A stretch of DNA of 64,000 bases from the NCBI RefSeq assembly GCF_002443255.2, contig NW_019211880.1:28567-92566 (forward strand), given 5' to 3'. The stretch comes from Varroa destructor (lineage: Eukaryota; Arthropoda; Arachnida; Mesostigmata; Varroidae). Positions within the stretch are counted from its first letter, which is position 1, and the number at the start of each line of letters is the position of its first letter. A program made the position numbers and the translations under genes. Of this stretch, positions 1 to 12,754 are shown one piece after another. The notes under the pieces were generated by a model. That model saw nothing but the letters and a program-made list of their open reading frames with translations. It searched no databases and was not told the origin of the DNA.

Positions 1-1420
1 GAAGAAATTACGGTTGCTGGTATCGTCGCATCAAAGATCCGATTCTATGATTTATGGCACTTCATATAATTAATGAAGGAATGTAGATTTTCTAAAAAAA
101 AAATTCACAATAACGGCAGCAGAAGTCATTTGAAATAGACAATTCTATTGTGTGATCTTTTTTCGAAAAGTCTTTATTGATGATGTACTGCTTGTGTACA
201 ATTCTTTCGGTCCTCTAGACAGTTCCATCTCGTTTCACTTTTTCTGGCATACAACAAAATTCGTCCCATCGGCTTTGAAGGGATATGCTTTATAATAATG
301 GTGCACTTTGTCCGTTCTGGCCAATATCTATTGACATCTTTTTCTGTTAATTTATTGTACGGTGATTACGTCTTTAAGTATTAACGTGACGTCGACTGTT
401 TATTTGTTCTGCTGTTTGACTCTATGTGGACGTTTGTTGCTCTTCGCAATCTGGTCGACACCACTCACTTGCTCTATCTACTCCTTCATTTTGTCTAGAA
501 ATTCGGTATTTCGTGTTTTGCTCTACGTCGATCACCTACTTCCGCCGTTCTAGCGGACTCTCTTTTTAATCCCTTCACGTTTCGACCGTTCTGGGCGTTT
601 GCCTTTGACCTTGATTCTTTTGGCATAATACAGCTAGTTTGTAGGCTATAATCTCGATGGGGGTAAAACTTGCTAATTTCTTCCACGATATAGCCTAAGC
701 TGTTTTTTTTTTTTATACTGCACACGTTAAGCACACTTATTCTTGAAACGCATACTATTGATATATTCGCGCGGCTCATGCTGTCGGGCGCTGTGTAAAC
801 ACTGGTGCGGTGTTGTTTTCAGACACTAAATATGAGAATGAAGTTGCTGCCATCCGTTTAAATTAACATTACACTCTATGGGAAAAAGTAACGTTGTTTG
901 TAAAAACGGAAACTAAGAATGAAGTTGCCGTTATTAGTTTAGGACCAGCCAAGTTAAACTTTTCCCTCTAGGCGAGACAATATTTGGCCGATCGGCTTCG
1001 TCTTGCGGCTTTTCCTTATTTCGGGATGATTTTACATGTTTCGGTCGATGTATCGACTCCTGGGCCTTGTTTATTTTTTTCATTTTTAATGTTTGCTTGA
1101 AAATAAGTGCTTACATTACATTGAATGAAGACACAAATATTTGTTACGTCTGGGTTGACACATTTATTCTTTTTTTTAAACGTTACCATAACTTAAGGTT
1201 TTTTATCGTTTGTTAATTTTTTTAATAATAAATATTCACATATATATTTTTGACATGCGATATTTTTCCCTGAATAAGAATTAGGGATATTTTCACTAAA
1301 ATCAGAAAAACTTTCCAATTGACATTTGTTAGAAATTTACTCAAAGAACCGCTTAAAACGCATTTTCTTCTCACTGTTAGATAACTAAACTAATATTTTT
1401 TTCGCTATTTTTTACTCAAA
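1..1420. other. AT-rich DNA, no gene seen
   Basis: No convincing exon or mobile-element coding motif was found on either strand. The longest open frame (495-779, minus) has a basic C-terminal half but matches no family I know. Homopolymer A and T runs are frequent. A weak direct repeat at 834-941 is listed separately. Confidence 0.5.
834..941 (+). repeat. weak direct repeat, 81-bp period
   Basis: Positions 834-860 and 915-941 share AGAATGAAGTTGC followed by a similar GTTTA-ending tract, with several mismatches. It could be the remains of a tandem duplication or chance. No gene is associated. Confidence 0.35.
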
Positions 1421-1424
1421 AATA

Positions 1425-1530
1425 ACCTTTAAATATAGGCATATGAATTGAATTTTTACTCAACTCGCCGAGATACATCGATCAGCATCAAGAAAAACCT
1501 TTTTACCTAGAAAACCATGTTAGCTTTTCA
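1425..1530 (+). repeat. possible third partial copy of the 1.5-2.4 kb repeat
   Basis: The order of short blocks (ATATAGG, CATATG, ACTCA, CGAGA, ATCAAGAAAA, CCATGT) resembles that in the copy at 2166-2370. Divergence is high, and the call rests on block order rather than on a long match. Confidence 0.3.
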
Positions 1531-1560
1531 CTGCTCAAAGAGCATGGGCATTTTGCCAGG

Positions 1561-1765
1561 AAAGCCGAAATTTAGCAATTTGAAGATATATGGCGTTTCG
1601 ATTCAGGTCAGCGAAAGCTTTCAGTCGCTACCAAAAAAATACGTCCTATATGAACTTCTATGTAAAAAAAGTTAATCCCAGTGTCGCTTAAATTAAATAT
1701 TTAGCACATTCTGGTTTTAGCTTTCTTTACGCCGAAATCTCTATCTTGGCTATAGGAGCATATAT
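1561..1765 (+). repeat. diverged dispersed repeat, copy 1
   Basis: It matches 2166-2370 in the same orientation, about 605 bp apart. Shared blocks in order are AATTTAG, GAAGATAT, TTTCGATTCAG, TATGTAAAAA, GTTTAGC/TTCTAGC and CTATAG/CTATAA. By eye identity is roughly 60-70% with small indels, so the duplication is old. No coding capacity was recognised. It may be a fragment of an unknown AT-rich transposon or an old segmental duplication. Confidence 0.5.
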
Positions 1766-2165
1766 TGTATTGCACTCACCTCTTTATTGATTATAATGAA
1801 AAATTGCCGTTATTAAAGTAGTAATGTCTTAAACAGAAAACGTATGTACAATACACTAGTATTTCTTTTAGAAAGTCTCTCAATAACTACATTAAAAGAG
1901 TTATTTTACTATGGCTCCGACCTTCCAATTAACACATCTAAGAAGTTCGTTTACAAAACCATTGAAAATTTATACGACACAGATTTTCATATCACTGCCG
2001 GATTGGGCAAACAGATCCGTCTTTTGGCTTTTCCCCTTTTAGGCCGCTATACTCATTTTTCGCTATATTTATTCAGCTCGTCAATGTATATCGATTAATA
2101 GCAAAAATCCCCTCTACATAAAATATCAAGTTAAGTTTCCCCTATTCATTCCAGTATCATTTTTA

Positions 2166-2370
2166 ACCCAGAAACTAAAATTTAGGTATAGGAAGATATT
2201 TGCATTTCGATTCAGCCCATCCCGAGGTTTGCATGAGTATCGAGAAATGTTCTCTTTTCCATATAAAGTTATGTAAAAATGTTTAGTCTAAGTGCCGCAC
2301 GAGTAAAAAAAACTCATTTGGTTTCTAGCTTTTTTGAGACCAGAATACCCATTTTACCTATAACAGAATG
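2166..2370 (+). repeat. diverged dispersed repeat, copy 2
   Basis: This is the partner of 1561-1765, with the same blocks in the same order. Upstream similarity may continue, since a GTCTT..GGCTTTTCC block near 2030 resembles one near 1003, but the spacing differs. That suggests a longer ancestral unit with later insertions or deletions. Confidence 0.5.
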
Positions 2371-3223
2371 TGTAACATTCGGCTGTAAAGCCGGTGTTTC
2401 GACGTTACGGAAAGGAAAAATTGAAATATTTCTGACCAAAACGCCTTTCGTTACCTATATTTAAGCGTGGAGCTCTTTTAGAAAACTGACCTCGGTAGTT
2501 GTCAATGGGTGAGGCCATCCAAGCAATATCACTGTTGAAAAATCTCGAACAATTAGCCAAATCCCACTTATAACCAAGGCATTCTGTAATCGTAGGTAGC
2601 GTATTACGTATTTTCTACCGGATGACCTGCTTCTCATGTTCTCTTCATCAAAATCTTATTTTGCTTATTAGTGCATGCCGATCTAAAACAAGATGCCTAT
2701 ATTTTATTGTGCAATGAACTGAATTTTGCTTCGAATTCAAGTTCTAAACATAGGAGTATTAGCTGAAACAATACATCCGATATCCAATAGAAGTGACCCG
2801 ATAGACGAAACAGGCCATCTTTCGCCACAACAATGCCAGGCCTAGCATGGCAAAGATTGTGAAAGACGTCGTGCAAGAGCTTGATTGGAAAATTTTTTGC
2901 GTCCTCTACATTCTCCAGATCCCGCGTCGATAGATTACCATTTCCCTGATCGCTTGCAACTGAAATTAGTAGCTGTACATTTGGCAGTGAAGGGTTGCCT
3001 TAAAGCCTGAGTGAACGAGTTCCTCAGAAACAGACTTTGAAATTTCTGTCCGGAAGGAATAAACAAATTACCTGAGAGATAGGAGAAAGCTGTAAAGGGT
3101 AGTCGCGATCACAAAAACAAGTTTTTTTGCTAAATTTTGAGTAAACATTGCCTTCTTTTGTTGGTAAAAACATGTCTTTACTAGTATTGGAATCTAATAA
3201 CAAATGATCGTTTTTTCACATGA
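2371..3223. other. no feature seen
   Basis: Unremarkable AT-rich sequence. I see no transposon motif, RNA gene or splice-bounded open frame here. Confidence 0.4.
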
Positions 3224-3422
3224 TTATCCTTTAAATGCTCTTTTCGATGACACTGTTCTCTTTAGCTTTCCACATTTATAATAATATGAGAGACCTTCAT
3301 ATGTCACCAAATAAAAGGTTTCATTCAAGATGTCATGATCTGGGTGGCTAAGGAGCATCTTTTTAGGTGCGTTGTCATCATAACCATCAACATGTACCCA
3401 TCGCTGGTCCATATATAAACGT
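3224..3422 (-). CDS. candidate terminal exon, unknown protein
   Basis: The minus strand has a 66-codon open stretch that follows directly on a good 3' splice site (ACTATTTGCAG, ending at 3423) and closes with TAA at 3224-3226. The translation is mixed and charged (for example GYDDNAPKKMLLSHPDHD) rather than the low-complexity F/L/I/K output usual for AT-rich noise. I recognise no domain. No AATAAA lies within about 100 bp downstream and no upstream exon was identified. An open frame of this length is expected by chance many times in this window, so the call rests on the splice site and composition only. Confidence 0.18.
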
Positions 3423-3434
3423 CTGCAAATAGTT

Positions 3435-6400
3435 ACCACACCATTCCATAGGCCCGTTGAAAAAAAACCCGGATAAACCCAACAAGGACTGACTCTGGCT
3501 AGTCCTCGTTACGTGCGTAGACACTTGAGATCACACCAAAACGATGAGTTCGAATAAATTTCCTAAATCAATGAAAAGAGTTGAAGGCGTTAAGAAAACA
3601 TGGTATTTTGTTTTAAACAAAGCAACCAGTGCCTTTTAGTAGTTAAAAGCAACCTTTTGCGTGAAGGAGATCTATCTCAAGAAATTTAAATAATGCAACT
3701 GAAAGTATCTACCAATGCTGAGTACTAGGTATGTAGAAAAGACTCGTCCTTTTTTTCAATGAGACCTCTACTGTTCGATATTTGTTTAAGATATCAGGGT
3801 TTATATAGGAGCCATGACATTAGTCGATCGATAAGGTCCTGATCAGCATTTTTTAAAAATTGTAAAAGTATTGAAGCTTAAGGCGAGCACGTATTCTTTA
3901 ATGCCACTAGATAATGCATGTGTAAACATTTTTATATCGGTAATGAATGTCATGTTGTGACTGAGCCCCAGTGAAAAATGTTTGCCTCCGAAAATAATTA
4001 ATTGAGCACTTAAAAAAAATGATAGGAAATACTTAACAATGTCTTATTCGATATGCTGGTGAAGTTATTTATAGGTGAAGGATCAAAGCGAATGCAGCCG
4101 TGTGTTCTGTACGTGTAAATGTAGCCAAGGTGCAATAGCCCCTTGATTCGTGTGCCACCAAAACGGAGGCCGTTATGGAAAGTCTGAACGAAAACACATA
4201 CGGAATCGTACAACATTTTATATATAAGCCAGCGACACACCTTGGTTTGCCCTAGTCATATTCTCTAACATCGTTATGCTCCTCTAAAGCTCTTTACGCG
4301 AAGTGTATCCGAAGTACTGAAGTTTCTCCTGTAGACTATCGGACGCAGCAACGTTGAGCCAGCAATGTCAGAATTATTCTAAGGACTGTCTTTGTGAATA
4401 AAGATAAGTTCATTACAAAAGTCTCATGAAAGAGAACTGACTAAAAACCAATGTTTCGTTATACGTGAAGTTTTTGACGTGAGTCGTGCGGAAAATACAT
4501 GCAGGTTATTAGTATCGGTCCCAGTAGAAGATCGTGCACCAGGCAGTATGCTTTTTTTAGATGGGTATACCATTTTGAACCGTCTGAACGGCAAGTCTTC
4601 AGCGAATATACGATGCATGACATTGAGTGATTCAAATGTCTATCGAACTATTGCACAGTCAGGAGTCTAAATCACAATACACATCTATGTTTCTCTCAAT
4701 TGGCCATTATATCCTAAAAATTATTTTGTTTTAAACGTACAGTTATTATATGCAAGCTAGCTAAATTACCACCTTCCAAATGTATCAAGGTTTGGTGTAA
4801 TTCTGGTAAAGTAATTACGGGACTAGGCAAGTGTTCAGTCTCTTCATATTCAAATGTTCATGTGAAATTCAGTGTCCGTATTCCAGCAGCTCAAATCAAA
4901 TTACTCAGTGAAAATACAAATAACCGTCTATGCTCTAATCGCATAAAACCGCTAATTAAACTTACGGACCTAATTAAAAAATTAGACTTACGGACAAAAG
5001 GGAAGAAATTAACTTTATGACTTGCAGGCTAGTCTGTGTTGAAGACGAATCGGTTCCAGATCGTAAAAAACGTTCCGTTTCGAAAAAAAATTCTACAAAA
5101 TTTATGTAATATTATATAAAACGTATCATAAATATAGTGGAGACATACTGCAACGGGAAGTGCATGAGCATACAGCTGGAGCTGATTTGCGGTTAATCAT
5201 TGCGTCCATGGTTATAATTTCGTAAAAAGATTGCAGTAAGTAGGTACTTTAACAATTTCGAAGTAGCTTTAAATAATTTTGCTAGGCGCTCAAGTGGCGC
5301 TTCAGTACTAAATGGTCGATTTAGGGCATTTTGGTTTTACGTATGTATGCCGTTCTTGCCGGATCACCCACATGGTTGATGTTTACGCCCGAAGGAAGTT
5401 GCATAGACGAACATGACAAGTGTAAAAAACTGAATATGCTTCTTCCAGTACAAATCGTCAGGCAACAGCGGGCATGGCGAATATATGCTGCTATCCATAC
5501 ATATGTATGTATCTAACATCGTCGTAAAATAGAGACTTGAATTTTTCAAATCGATTTTATTCCTGTTGCAAGATGTGAAAAGCAGTGTGCTAGCTGCTAC
5601 TCCTAATATCAGACTGCCCCCTTAGCGTTCTGTTTCGATATTCGGCCAGCTGTTGTGGGCGACTGTCAAACATTTCAATAATAAATTTAGCCTGATTTAA
5701 GCGAATGGATAGAGCATATGAAAGCAATCGCAACATTTGAAATGAGCGACGGTAGTTGTACCATCATAGATCCGCTTTCCAACTATCAGAATATACACGA
5801 CCCAACGGTTGGACACCGTTAGAACGGCCCCAGCGACACTTGGGTCCTTTATACTATTGATCGTATTGGTTTTACGAAGCGAAGGTTTTCGATTCACCTA
5901 CCTACCTACCTACATACACAACTACTTAATGGCAGTCCGTCGTATTATGTTGGGACAAAACGAGCTCTTGTTTCCCCAGATAATTTTTCATGAGGAAAGA
6001 GTAGGGGTCAATCTTGAGTGATATCAATTTTGTTGAACTTAGCTAAAATACAACCGATTCAAGATGCCAAGTCTAATTACTCAGCAGGTACCGTGCAGCG
6101 CACATTTATATACTTAAAGTACATTAGGAGAAAAACATTTCAATTTTGTGATTCGTTGAAGGGAAAATGGTAAAAGCGTGTTGACATGCGTGAGCATCTT
6201 AAAGCATGCTACGTCTTGCCTCTAAGCGATAATAGTCGAAATCTCTTGAAAATGTCACTTCCTCGAAATGTTTTATCCGTGAAAATACAAACCAATTCCT
6301 GTAGCGTAGTAAAGTACATGACGCAAGCGATATAGTAGATGTCTGTTAACAGCGGTATAATGAATTTAAGTGAAAAATATATCTATGCTTGTGTCAGTAA

Positions 6401-7890
6401 GAGTCAAGTAAGAGATCGGCAATGAAAAACAGGATTGTCATGAGATAACTCAGATTTTCCCTTTACTTTCTTCGACGAAATCACTCCCGCGGTTGGACAA
6501 TTGCTGCGATGCACGCAATCAGACATGCCGTCTTTCGATATAAAACACGACCATCTTCTCTTCGGCATGTTGCCTTTTCTTCTCATTTAGTCTTCTTACG
6601 ACTGTTATTAGTAATGGAGTGCACTACTCAAACTGAAGATGTTATTTCTGAACCTGGCAAGCCAACCTTCATAGCACCCAACGGTATGGAGTCCTTGTCG
6701 TACGTATCCTGTTTGCTCTCGGCGAAAACAAAAATGAGTATCGAAACTATTGCTTTTGCCATCCAAGGTAGTCACTTATATATATGGAATGAAAGACAGA
6801 ATCAACATTACTATGAGAACAGGTACAGAGATAAGGAAAAAAGAGCTTTACAATAATCATGTATCACATTTGTCTACCAATAAGCAAAATAAGACAAAAG
6901 AGAGGGAGGCAATGATGTCAGAAGAACCTAATAGAGACCTGCGCTGTAAGAATACAAACGGAAGTATAACCCGTATTACATTCACACAGGATTCTGAGCA
7001 GCAGGCTGTACAATAATTTGACGAACAAAATCACTTATTGTTGGCAACTAGCAACAAATACATGTGCTTGATCTTAAACTAAAAATCAGGCTTCACAGGC
7101 AAATGCCTTATTCAACTGAAAAAATAATACCAAAAAAGTCACTGCAGGCAACCCAATGGGAGAGTGGTGTGCTTGCTTTGCAAAAACTTCAGCCTCCTCC
7201 AATATAAACCTAAAATTTCAATTCGCTCGCATTATGATTTTGAGGTTTAGAGGAAAGTTATCATAACACGCGAAGCGATTTTCCGGAAAATACCAACGGA
7301 GAACGGAAGAGCGAACAAGTTAGGGAAAATAGTTCAAGCAAAAACTCAGACGATGACTACGAACCTTCGAGAAGGTATAGTCAGTTTAGGGATGACTAAA
7401 AGACAGTGGGCTGATGTTTATCTTAGGACGCCTTTAGCGAATAAGGCATGAAAAAGACGAGTAGAAACACGTTTTTTTCATGCTCTGTTGTTTCATGCAT
7501 GTGCGCTTCTAGGATCCAGAATGCGTTCAAAATAGGCTTCAGGATTAAGATTACCCGGGTGCCTCCAGTACGCAACTCCAGAACTTTCAGTTTATAAAAA
7601 TCTCGAGAAAATGGAAAAAAAACTCAAAAGAGCAATGTCTAATACGCCTGAAATATAAAAAACGATCTAATATATAGTTCATACAATAATATGTTTAAGA
7701 AGAATCAAATACTGAAAAATGCAAAAATTATTAAGAAATTTTTATAGGTTTGCGAAGAAAATGTATGTTGTTATTTAAACTTGATTAACTCCCGACTATA
7801 TTTTATCACATATATAACATACGTGAATTTTTTTTATAAGCGACGATTTATCACTGCAGACGCAGGATGTCCTCGATTCTAAATGACTAG
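3435..7890. other. no supportable gene
   Basis: Several open frames of 60-115 codons occur (6509-6856 plus is the longest) but none shows a known motif, paired splice sites or an unusual composition. A short (ACCT)n tract lies at 5896-5912. Nothing else was recognised. Confidence 0.4.
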
Positions 7891-7910
7891 CACAGCCTTT
7901 CCAGGCTGTG
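7891..7910. repeat. small perfect hairpin
   Basis: CACAGCCT, a 4-base loop TTCC and AGGCTGTG form an 8-bp perfect stem. It sits alone in AT-rich DNA with no flanking tRNA or terminator context. It is short enough to be chance. Confidence 0.5.
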
Positions 7911-8247
7911 TCTTGTCACGTCTATACAACAACAGGTAGCTAATAATATGGCCTTGCTAATCTAAGGATACAATTAATGCTTCGGGTTACTACGCATCGC
8001 TAGTGTCCGATCTGGACGTAAGCGTGCGCACATTGATCTTATCTCAGATCTACCTCTAACGTTTAATTTATTGTTAGATTTATTATAGTGTATACTAAGT
8101 CTTCTTGTCTAGGTTATTCTTTTTCTCCTTTTTTGGCTGTGTGGCATATTCAGATAGCACGAACCAGACTCGGCCCCATTTGGGACTCAATTTTGACTGA
8201 AATTTTGTTACAGTAATGCTTGTAAATCTTTGATGTCAAGTTTTAAA

Positions 8248-8283
8248 TCAATCTTTTTAAATTTGTCAATCTTTTTAAATTTG
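8248..8283 (+). repeat. 18-bp tandem duplication
   Basis: TCAATCTTTTTAAATTTG occurs twice head to tail (8248-8265 and 8266-8283) without mismatch, so the duplication is recent. It lies just before a TA microsatellite. Confidence 0.9.
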
Positions 8284-8300
8284 ACAATTACATGTTGAGA

Positions 8301-8324
8301 TATATATATAATATATATATATAT
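8301..8324. repeat. TA dinucleotide microsatellite
   Basis: Interrupted (TA)n tract of 24 bp with one phase shift (TAATAT). Confidence 0.9.
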
Positions 8325-8329
8325 GCACT

Positions 8330-9440
8330 TGTTTTTTCCTAATAAAGTCTAAAATCTCTTATGCAGCTAGCTATCTCGTGCTCCGACATGCTAATACTCC
8401 GACAGTCAGTCGTTTCTACGGTCTACAAAAAGCTCCGGAACATCATCTGCATATTGTATCTAGAAGTTTGATTTCATGAAGAGATTTTTGGTGGCAATCG
8501 GTGAACCGATGGCTATAGTCAAAATACATGGAATGATGAATTCCAATTCATTAAGACTTCAAACGAGAGCTCGCCAGCTCAAGCGCTCTGATTTAGCTTA
8601 TTATATTTTTACTAACATCTAGCAATGTTACGCAATTCCTGTAGCCAAAACATTGATGTTTGGTAAAAATCTTATTTTTTTTTTTAATGAGCTCTAAATA
8701 ATTAGACATTTGTGATGTTTATTCTGTTAAGCGCTCCAATATTTCCTTGTTTCTTTAGAGCATTCTAGTAATACTTAAAGAGGTGTAACTGGATTAAACA
8801 TAACAGTAAACATATAACTGAAAGAGGAGCAACCTATAAACCTTTCAATGATGCAAGACTGCCATTCACATTATCCATATTAAAATAATCGGGTAGAAAT
8901 AATCTATATTTGAAGAGGTCTCCTCGAAAAAAATGAATTGTGCTTATTTAAGGTAGGCCCTTGCTCCACGACCGCACCTGTTGTGGGACACTGATTACGG
9001 GTTCAATGAAGCTCTCTGAAGTGGTCTTAGAGTAACATACGGCGAAGTTGCTTATAAAGCATCCTGTATACACTTCAAATACGCATGAATTTATAGCATC
9101 TTTTCTGTTATTAGGCGTACTGTTGTAAACACTGTCAAAGGCATGAGTTGGATAAACCTGTTGTATAATTCATCGCATGGTGTTAACTGCATTGATAAAA
9201 ACCAACAGCTATATCTATTGCCCTGCGTAATGACCTCGAACAATTTTTGACTATCGTCAAAATTATGAGAGCTTCTGAAGTAGATAATACAACACATTCG
9301 CCAAGTAATATTGATAGAAGATTGTTTTGTCTCAGATATATCACAAAAATAAGAGCATATATGACAGTTAACTAAGGTAACAGCTATTGAAAGCCAGCAT
9401 TGTAAAAGAGAAAAAATAAGAGGAGGCTTCAGCACTTAGA
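8330..9440. other. no supportable gene
   Basis: A 114-codon minus-strand frame (9091-9435) has a vague resemblance to a gypsy RT, discussed under rejected items. Nothing else is recognised. Confidence 0.4.
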
Positions 9441-9620
9441 TTGGACGGGCAAATACAAATTTAAATTTTGACGCGCCCACGCTTATTCGTTACTCCTGGC
9501 ACTAAACGAAAGCCAGGTCCTTCTACAGTAAAACAGCAAACATGGCTAACAGTAGTGCATTGTTTTTTGCAATTCAGGCGAACATTCAGCCACTATGCAA
9601 TCCCTTCGCGGTGGACGAAT
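9441..9620 (+). pseudogene. possible pogo/Tigger-type transposase relic
   Basis: The frame starting near 9468 reads RPRLFVTPGTKRKPG, then about 10 residues later WLTVVHC, then IPSRW. The order and spacing fit the start of the pogo/Tigger DDE domain: the lysine-glycine block after the first catalytic Asp, a TVV.C strand, then a PP..(F/I)PR block. Upstream in frame is LDGQIQI and a stop where family members have VDETG, so the first Asp may survive. Only about 60 codons align and no second or third catalytic acidic residue was found. Host role: none, a dead cut-and-paste DNA transposon fragment. It could be chance resemblance. Confidence 0.3.
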
Positions 9621-9639
9621 TCCCCAACCGAGCCTAGGC

Positions 9640-10318
9640 CCTTCCTGTTGTGCCCAAAATCTACACTACTGCTAGTTTTTGTGCGACTTCTGAAAAATCC
9701 GAAAAAAAAAATTCGATGAGGAAACCGAAAGGTCTTCAACAGGCTTTAGATTCAACGGACTCAGAAATTAATCAAAACAGCTCAAACAGCCATTGTTGGT
9801 ACACTTGGATTTTCAATGCAGAAATGAACAACGGTTTTGGAGAAAGAAATGTCGCTTGTTTGTAATCGTTGGGCCATCTGGACAAGCTGCAAAAGTTAGT
9901 GCCTTCACGACCATTTTGCGCTTCTTCAGCTTTTTGATCTTTTAGCATCTTGCGTTTTCGCAACTTGTGGCCTTTAATCAGCCCAAATATAAATACTAAA
10001 TAATAATAAATTTTTGTATACCGAGCATTTGAGCGACAGGCTTGTACCTGCCACCATGACTTGAGGCACTGTTACCATTAAATCAGAAAGTTGTTTGCAG
10101 ATTATGGAAAAAAATTTGAAGATTACTAGTGAACGGGTTAGGTTTCGAATAAAGGTATGATCATGGTAAATGGATGTTATCTTAAATAAACATGATCGTC
10201 AGGAGCAGAATTTCTAGCTAATATAAAAAATCTCTAAATATCAGAAATATCTAGTTTTATTTAGATACAGTTTTAGAAACAAAGCTTTAAAAGAAAGTTT
10301 CACTTTAGGTGCCGTACC

Positions 10319-10362
<44 letters not shown>

Positions 10363-11535
10363 CAAGAATAATACCAGCAGTATGATATGATTGTAACGTA
10401 GCTTTGAAATGCTGTAATACGCCCGGTATGGTATAGTACTTGTTTTGCTAATTATCTATTCTCTACATTATCGCATATTTCAAAAACTACATACAAGCAT
10501 TCGTATTGATCACATAGCGTTCCATTTAAAAAAAATATTCGATTTTAAAATCTTGTAGCTCCCGCCGACAAAAAACTAGGTGGCTAGAGAACCAGCATAG
10601 AATAACTTCTAATATATCGAAACTATAAGGCGTCGATCTAAGCTTTGAAAATAATGATCAACCATGTTAGAATCAGGCTCATGGTTTTTCTATTGCCGGG
10701 GCAATGCTTTTGTGCGTTAAGGCACCACATGATGTAATGCCGCGGAACATTTTTATCGCGTTATATTTATTGACTTCTTCTAGCTGCTCATTTAAAGATG
10801 GCACCCTTTTCGATTAGTTGTGTTTTAGACGATCATACTATAAGGGAAAACAATGAAAATATTACCAACGATATCTTTAAGGGTTCATCGGCTAGGCGCG
10901 TCCAGCTAAATAAATACTGTCTATTTTCCGTTGTTGAGCTATTACGAACGAATCAGACTCACTTCGATATTGTATGATCTTTGTATTAAACGCTGTTCAT
11001 AGACACAATTTAGTTGCTAAATTCTCTAGTCTTTTAGAAGCCTTTGAGTTACTCCAGGATAAACGAGTTCGAAAGGCGACAGCGAAACTTGGTGGAGATA
11101 TTAGGCAAGGGGATCTTAAGCGAAAGCTCAGTATGGCGAACGTAAAACTAGGGAGCTACAAGAATGCCAAACGTTTGAAAAACGGAGAATGCCGTGTTGA
11201 ATACCAATGAAAAGGTAACCAGATGTCGCGACGGAAAAAGAAGAACGCAATCGAGAGTGCTTTTTAAGACAACAGAGCTTGAAATTTAAAGGGTATGTCG
11301 GCTAAAACTAAGATTTCACGTGTAACGTATTATAGATTCATTACCCATACGGAAAACAGAGTAAAAACTGGTCCCCCGTGAATTAACTCCAGGCCAGTTA
11401 ACAATGCGTTTCGTGTATTCCAGGTACGTTTTGCGAAACAAAGAACCCACTTGTACTTCAGTACACAGTCGCCATAGAGGGGCGTAGTTCGATCTCTACA
11501 GCCAACCGGAGAGGGCCCAGAAAAGAGAATGGCGT
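9640..11535. other. no supportable gene; contains one microsatellite
   Basis: Apart from the (AT)19 tract at 10321-10358 I see nothing definite. The plus frame ending at 11210 has a charged stretch (from 11029 on) followed within 10 bp by AAAAG/GTAACC, a passable 5' splice site, but the stop codon precedes it. Confidence 0.4.
10321..10358. repeat. (AT)19 microsatellite
   Basis: Nineteen uninterrupted AT units, directly after CCCC. It is among the purest repeats of the window and likely polymorphic. Confidence 0.97.
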
Positions 11536-11539
11536 CTCC

Positions 11540-11635
11540 CTGGAGAAGGACAGAGTGTCGGGTAGGTTCGAACCTAATATATCACTTGCAATATCAGAGG
11601 CATCTGCTATTATGGAATACCCGCCGAAAATAAAG
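11540..11635 (+). mobile_element. tRNA-derived SINE, copy C (diverged)
   Basis: Contains a good RNA polymerase III B-box, GGTTCGAACC, at about 11565-11574, preceded by GACAGAGTGTCGGGT and followed by TATATC and then ATGGAATACCCGCCG. The same succession (GACACGTTGTGGTCT, GTTCGAACC, TATAGAC, ATGGAATGCC, GCGGCCG) is seen on the opposite strand at 12628-12752. This is the most diverged of the three B-box-bearing copies. SINEs of this type are non-coding, are transcribed by Pol III and move with the machinery of a LINE partner. Confidence 0.4.
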
Positions 11636-12627
11636 CAGTGAATGCAGCCCGTTCCTCAAGAGACTTATGAGCCAATGGCACGGCAGTCACTTTGGTTACT
11701 CGATGACTATGCTAGGACTCATCGCCATAGATTGAGCAAATGAATATCTTATGTTGGCTTTAATTCTCCTTTTCTTTGGATCTAAGTCTGTGTGATCACG
11801 GGGCCTTCAGTGCCCTAAAAAGGATTACTGCAAGTTAAGCCTATCTCACTACCGAATTACTCTACAATATATGTATCGAAATGACATTTGGAAACGGGAA
11901 CAATAAATATGTGGCTGTTCAAAAGCTACCGGAGAACTTGAACTTAGGTTAAGAAATAAGGGAGAGTATTTCTAACACATATTATCATTCTATGCCAAAT
12001 AGTTCAAAAGTTGTTCAATTCCAGCTTAATAACAGTAATAATGTATCTGATAGAAATACAATATACGAAAAAATGCTACGGAAGATACGGAAGGATGGCG
12101 GGTGACGATGAATTAGCCCAAGGAAACCTTGAGAAATCTAATACGGTAGTCTAAATGGCATAAATACTTTGTCGTCTACTCAAGCAGGCGAGGACCATTA
12201 ATGTCTAGCGTCCGTTTAAATATTTTTCGGCTTAATATTTTTTAAACATGGCCAGTCATTTCGTATGTTCTAGTAAGCAAAACTGTCAGGCTTCATTGTA
12301 GTTATATCCAACCTTAAGTGTCCTAAACAATTTATGAGTTTATTAACTTGCTTTCGTAATATATTTTTTAATTTTTCCCACAGAATAACAATCAGTAAAC
12401 TTGAATTAGTTTTATGAAATAAATATATAAACTATAGTTCAGATCAATTGACTCCTTACTTTTTTAGCATTCCAATTGGCTTTTTAGCATCCTTCGGGCA
12501 GTGCATTATGAAATGGGGTACTGTACCGTTCTCTTACTGTCTATACCTAAAATAACCAAACTCACCTTTGGGTAAAAACTAAGCCAGAATTACAAAGCGC
12601 ATTAAAATCGTTGAGAACGAAGACTGT
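11636..12627. other. no feature seen
   Basis: Moderately AT-rich sequence without recognisable coding or repeat motifs. Confidence 0.4.
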
Positions 12628-12752
12628 ACACCCAGCTCTGCAGTTTTACGGCCGCTAGGCATTCCATCAACACGAAACAAAGTCTGTCTATACCAGGGTT
12701 CGAACTTAGACCACAACGTGTCTAAACTAACTGCCAAACGGTGCTGCGTTTC
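12628..12752 (-). mobile_element. tRNA-derived SINE, copy A
   Basis: Read on the minus strand it has an A-box-like TTGGCAGTTAG, then GACACGTTGTGGTCT, the B-box AAGTTCGAACCC, then GGTATAGACAGACTTTG, GTGTTGATGGAATGCC and TAGCGGCCG. It shares this block order with the copy at 56310-56460 (minus), and parts with 11540-11635 and 50440-50482. The head looks tRNA-derived (internal Pol III promoter) and the body is of unknown origin. I see no clear poly-A or microsatellite tail and no target-site duplication, so the ends are approximate. Confidence 0.6.
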
Positions 12753-12754
12753 TC

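Noticed and set aside
9091..9435. Minus-strand frame with DDSQKLFE and RYSCWFLSMQL, vaguely like a gypsy RT
   Set aside because: Only scattered residues fit and none of the catalytic blocks is preserved. The frame length is expected by chance.
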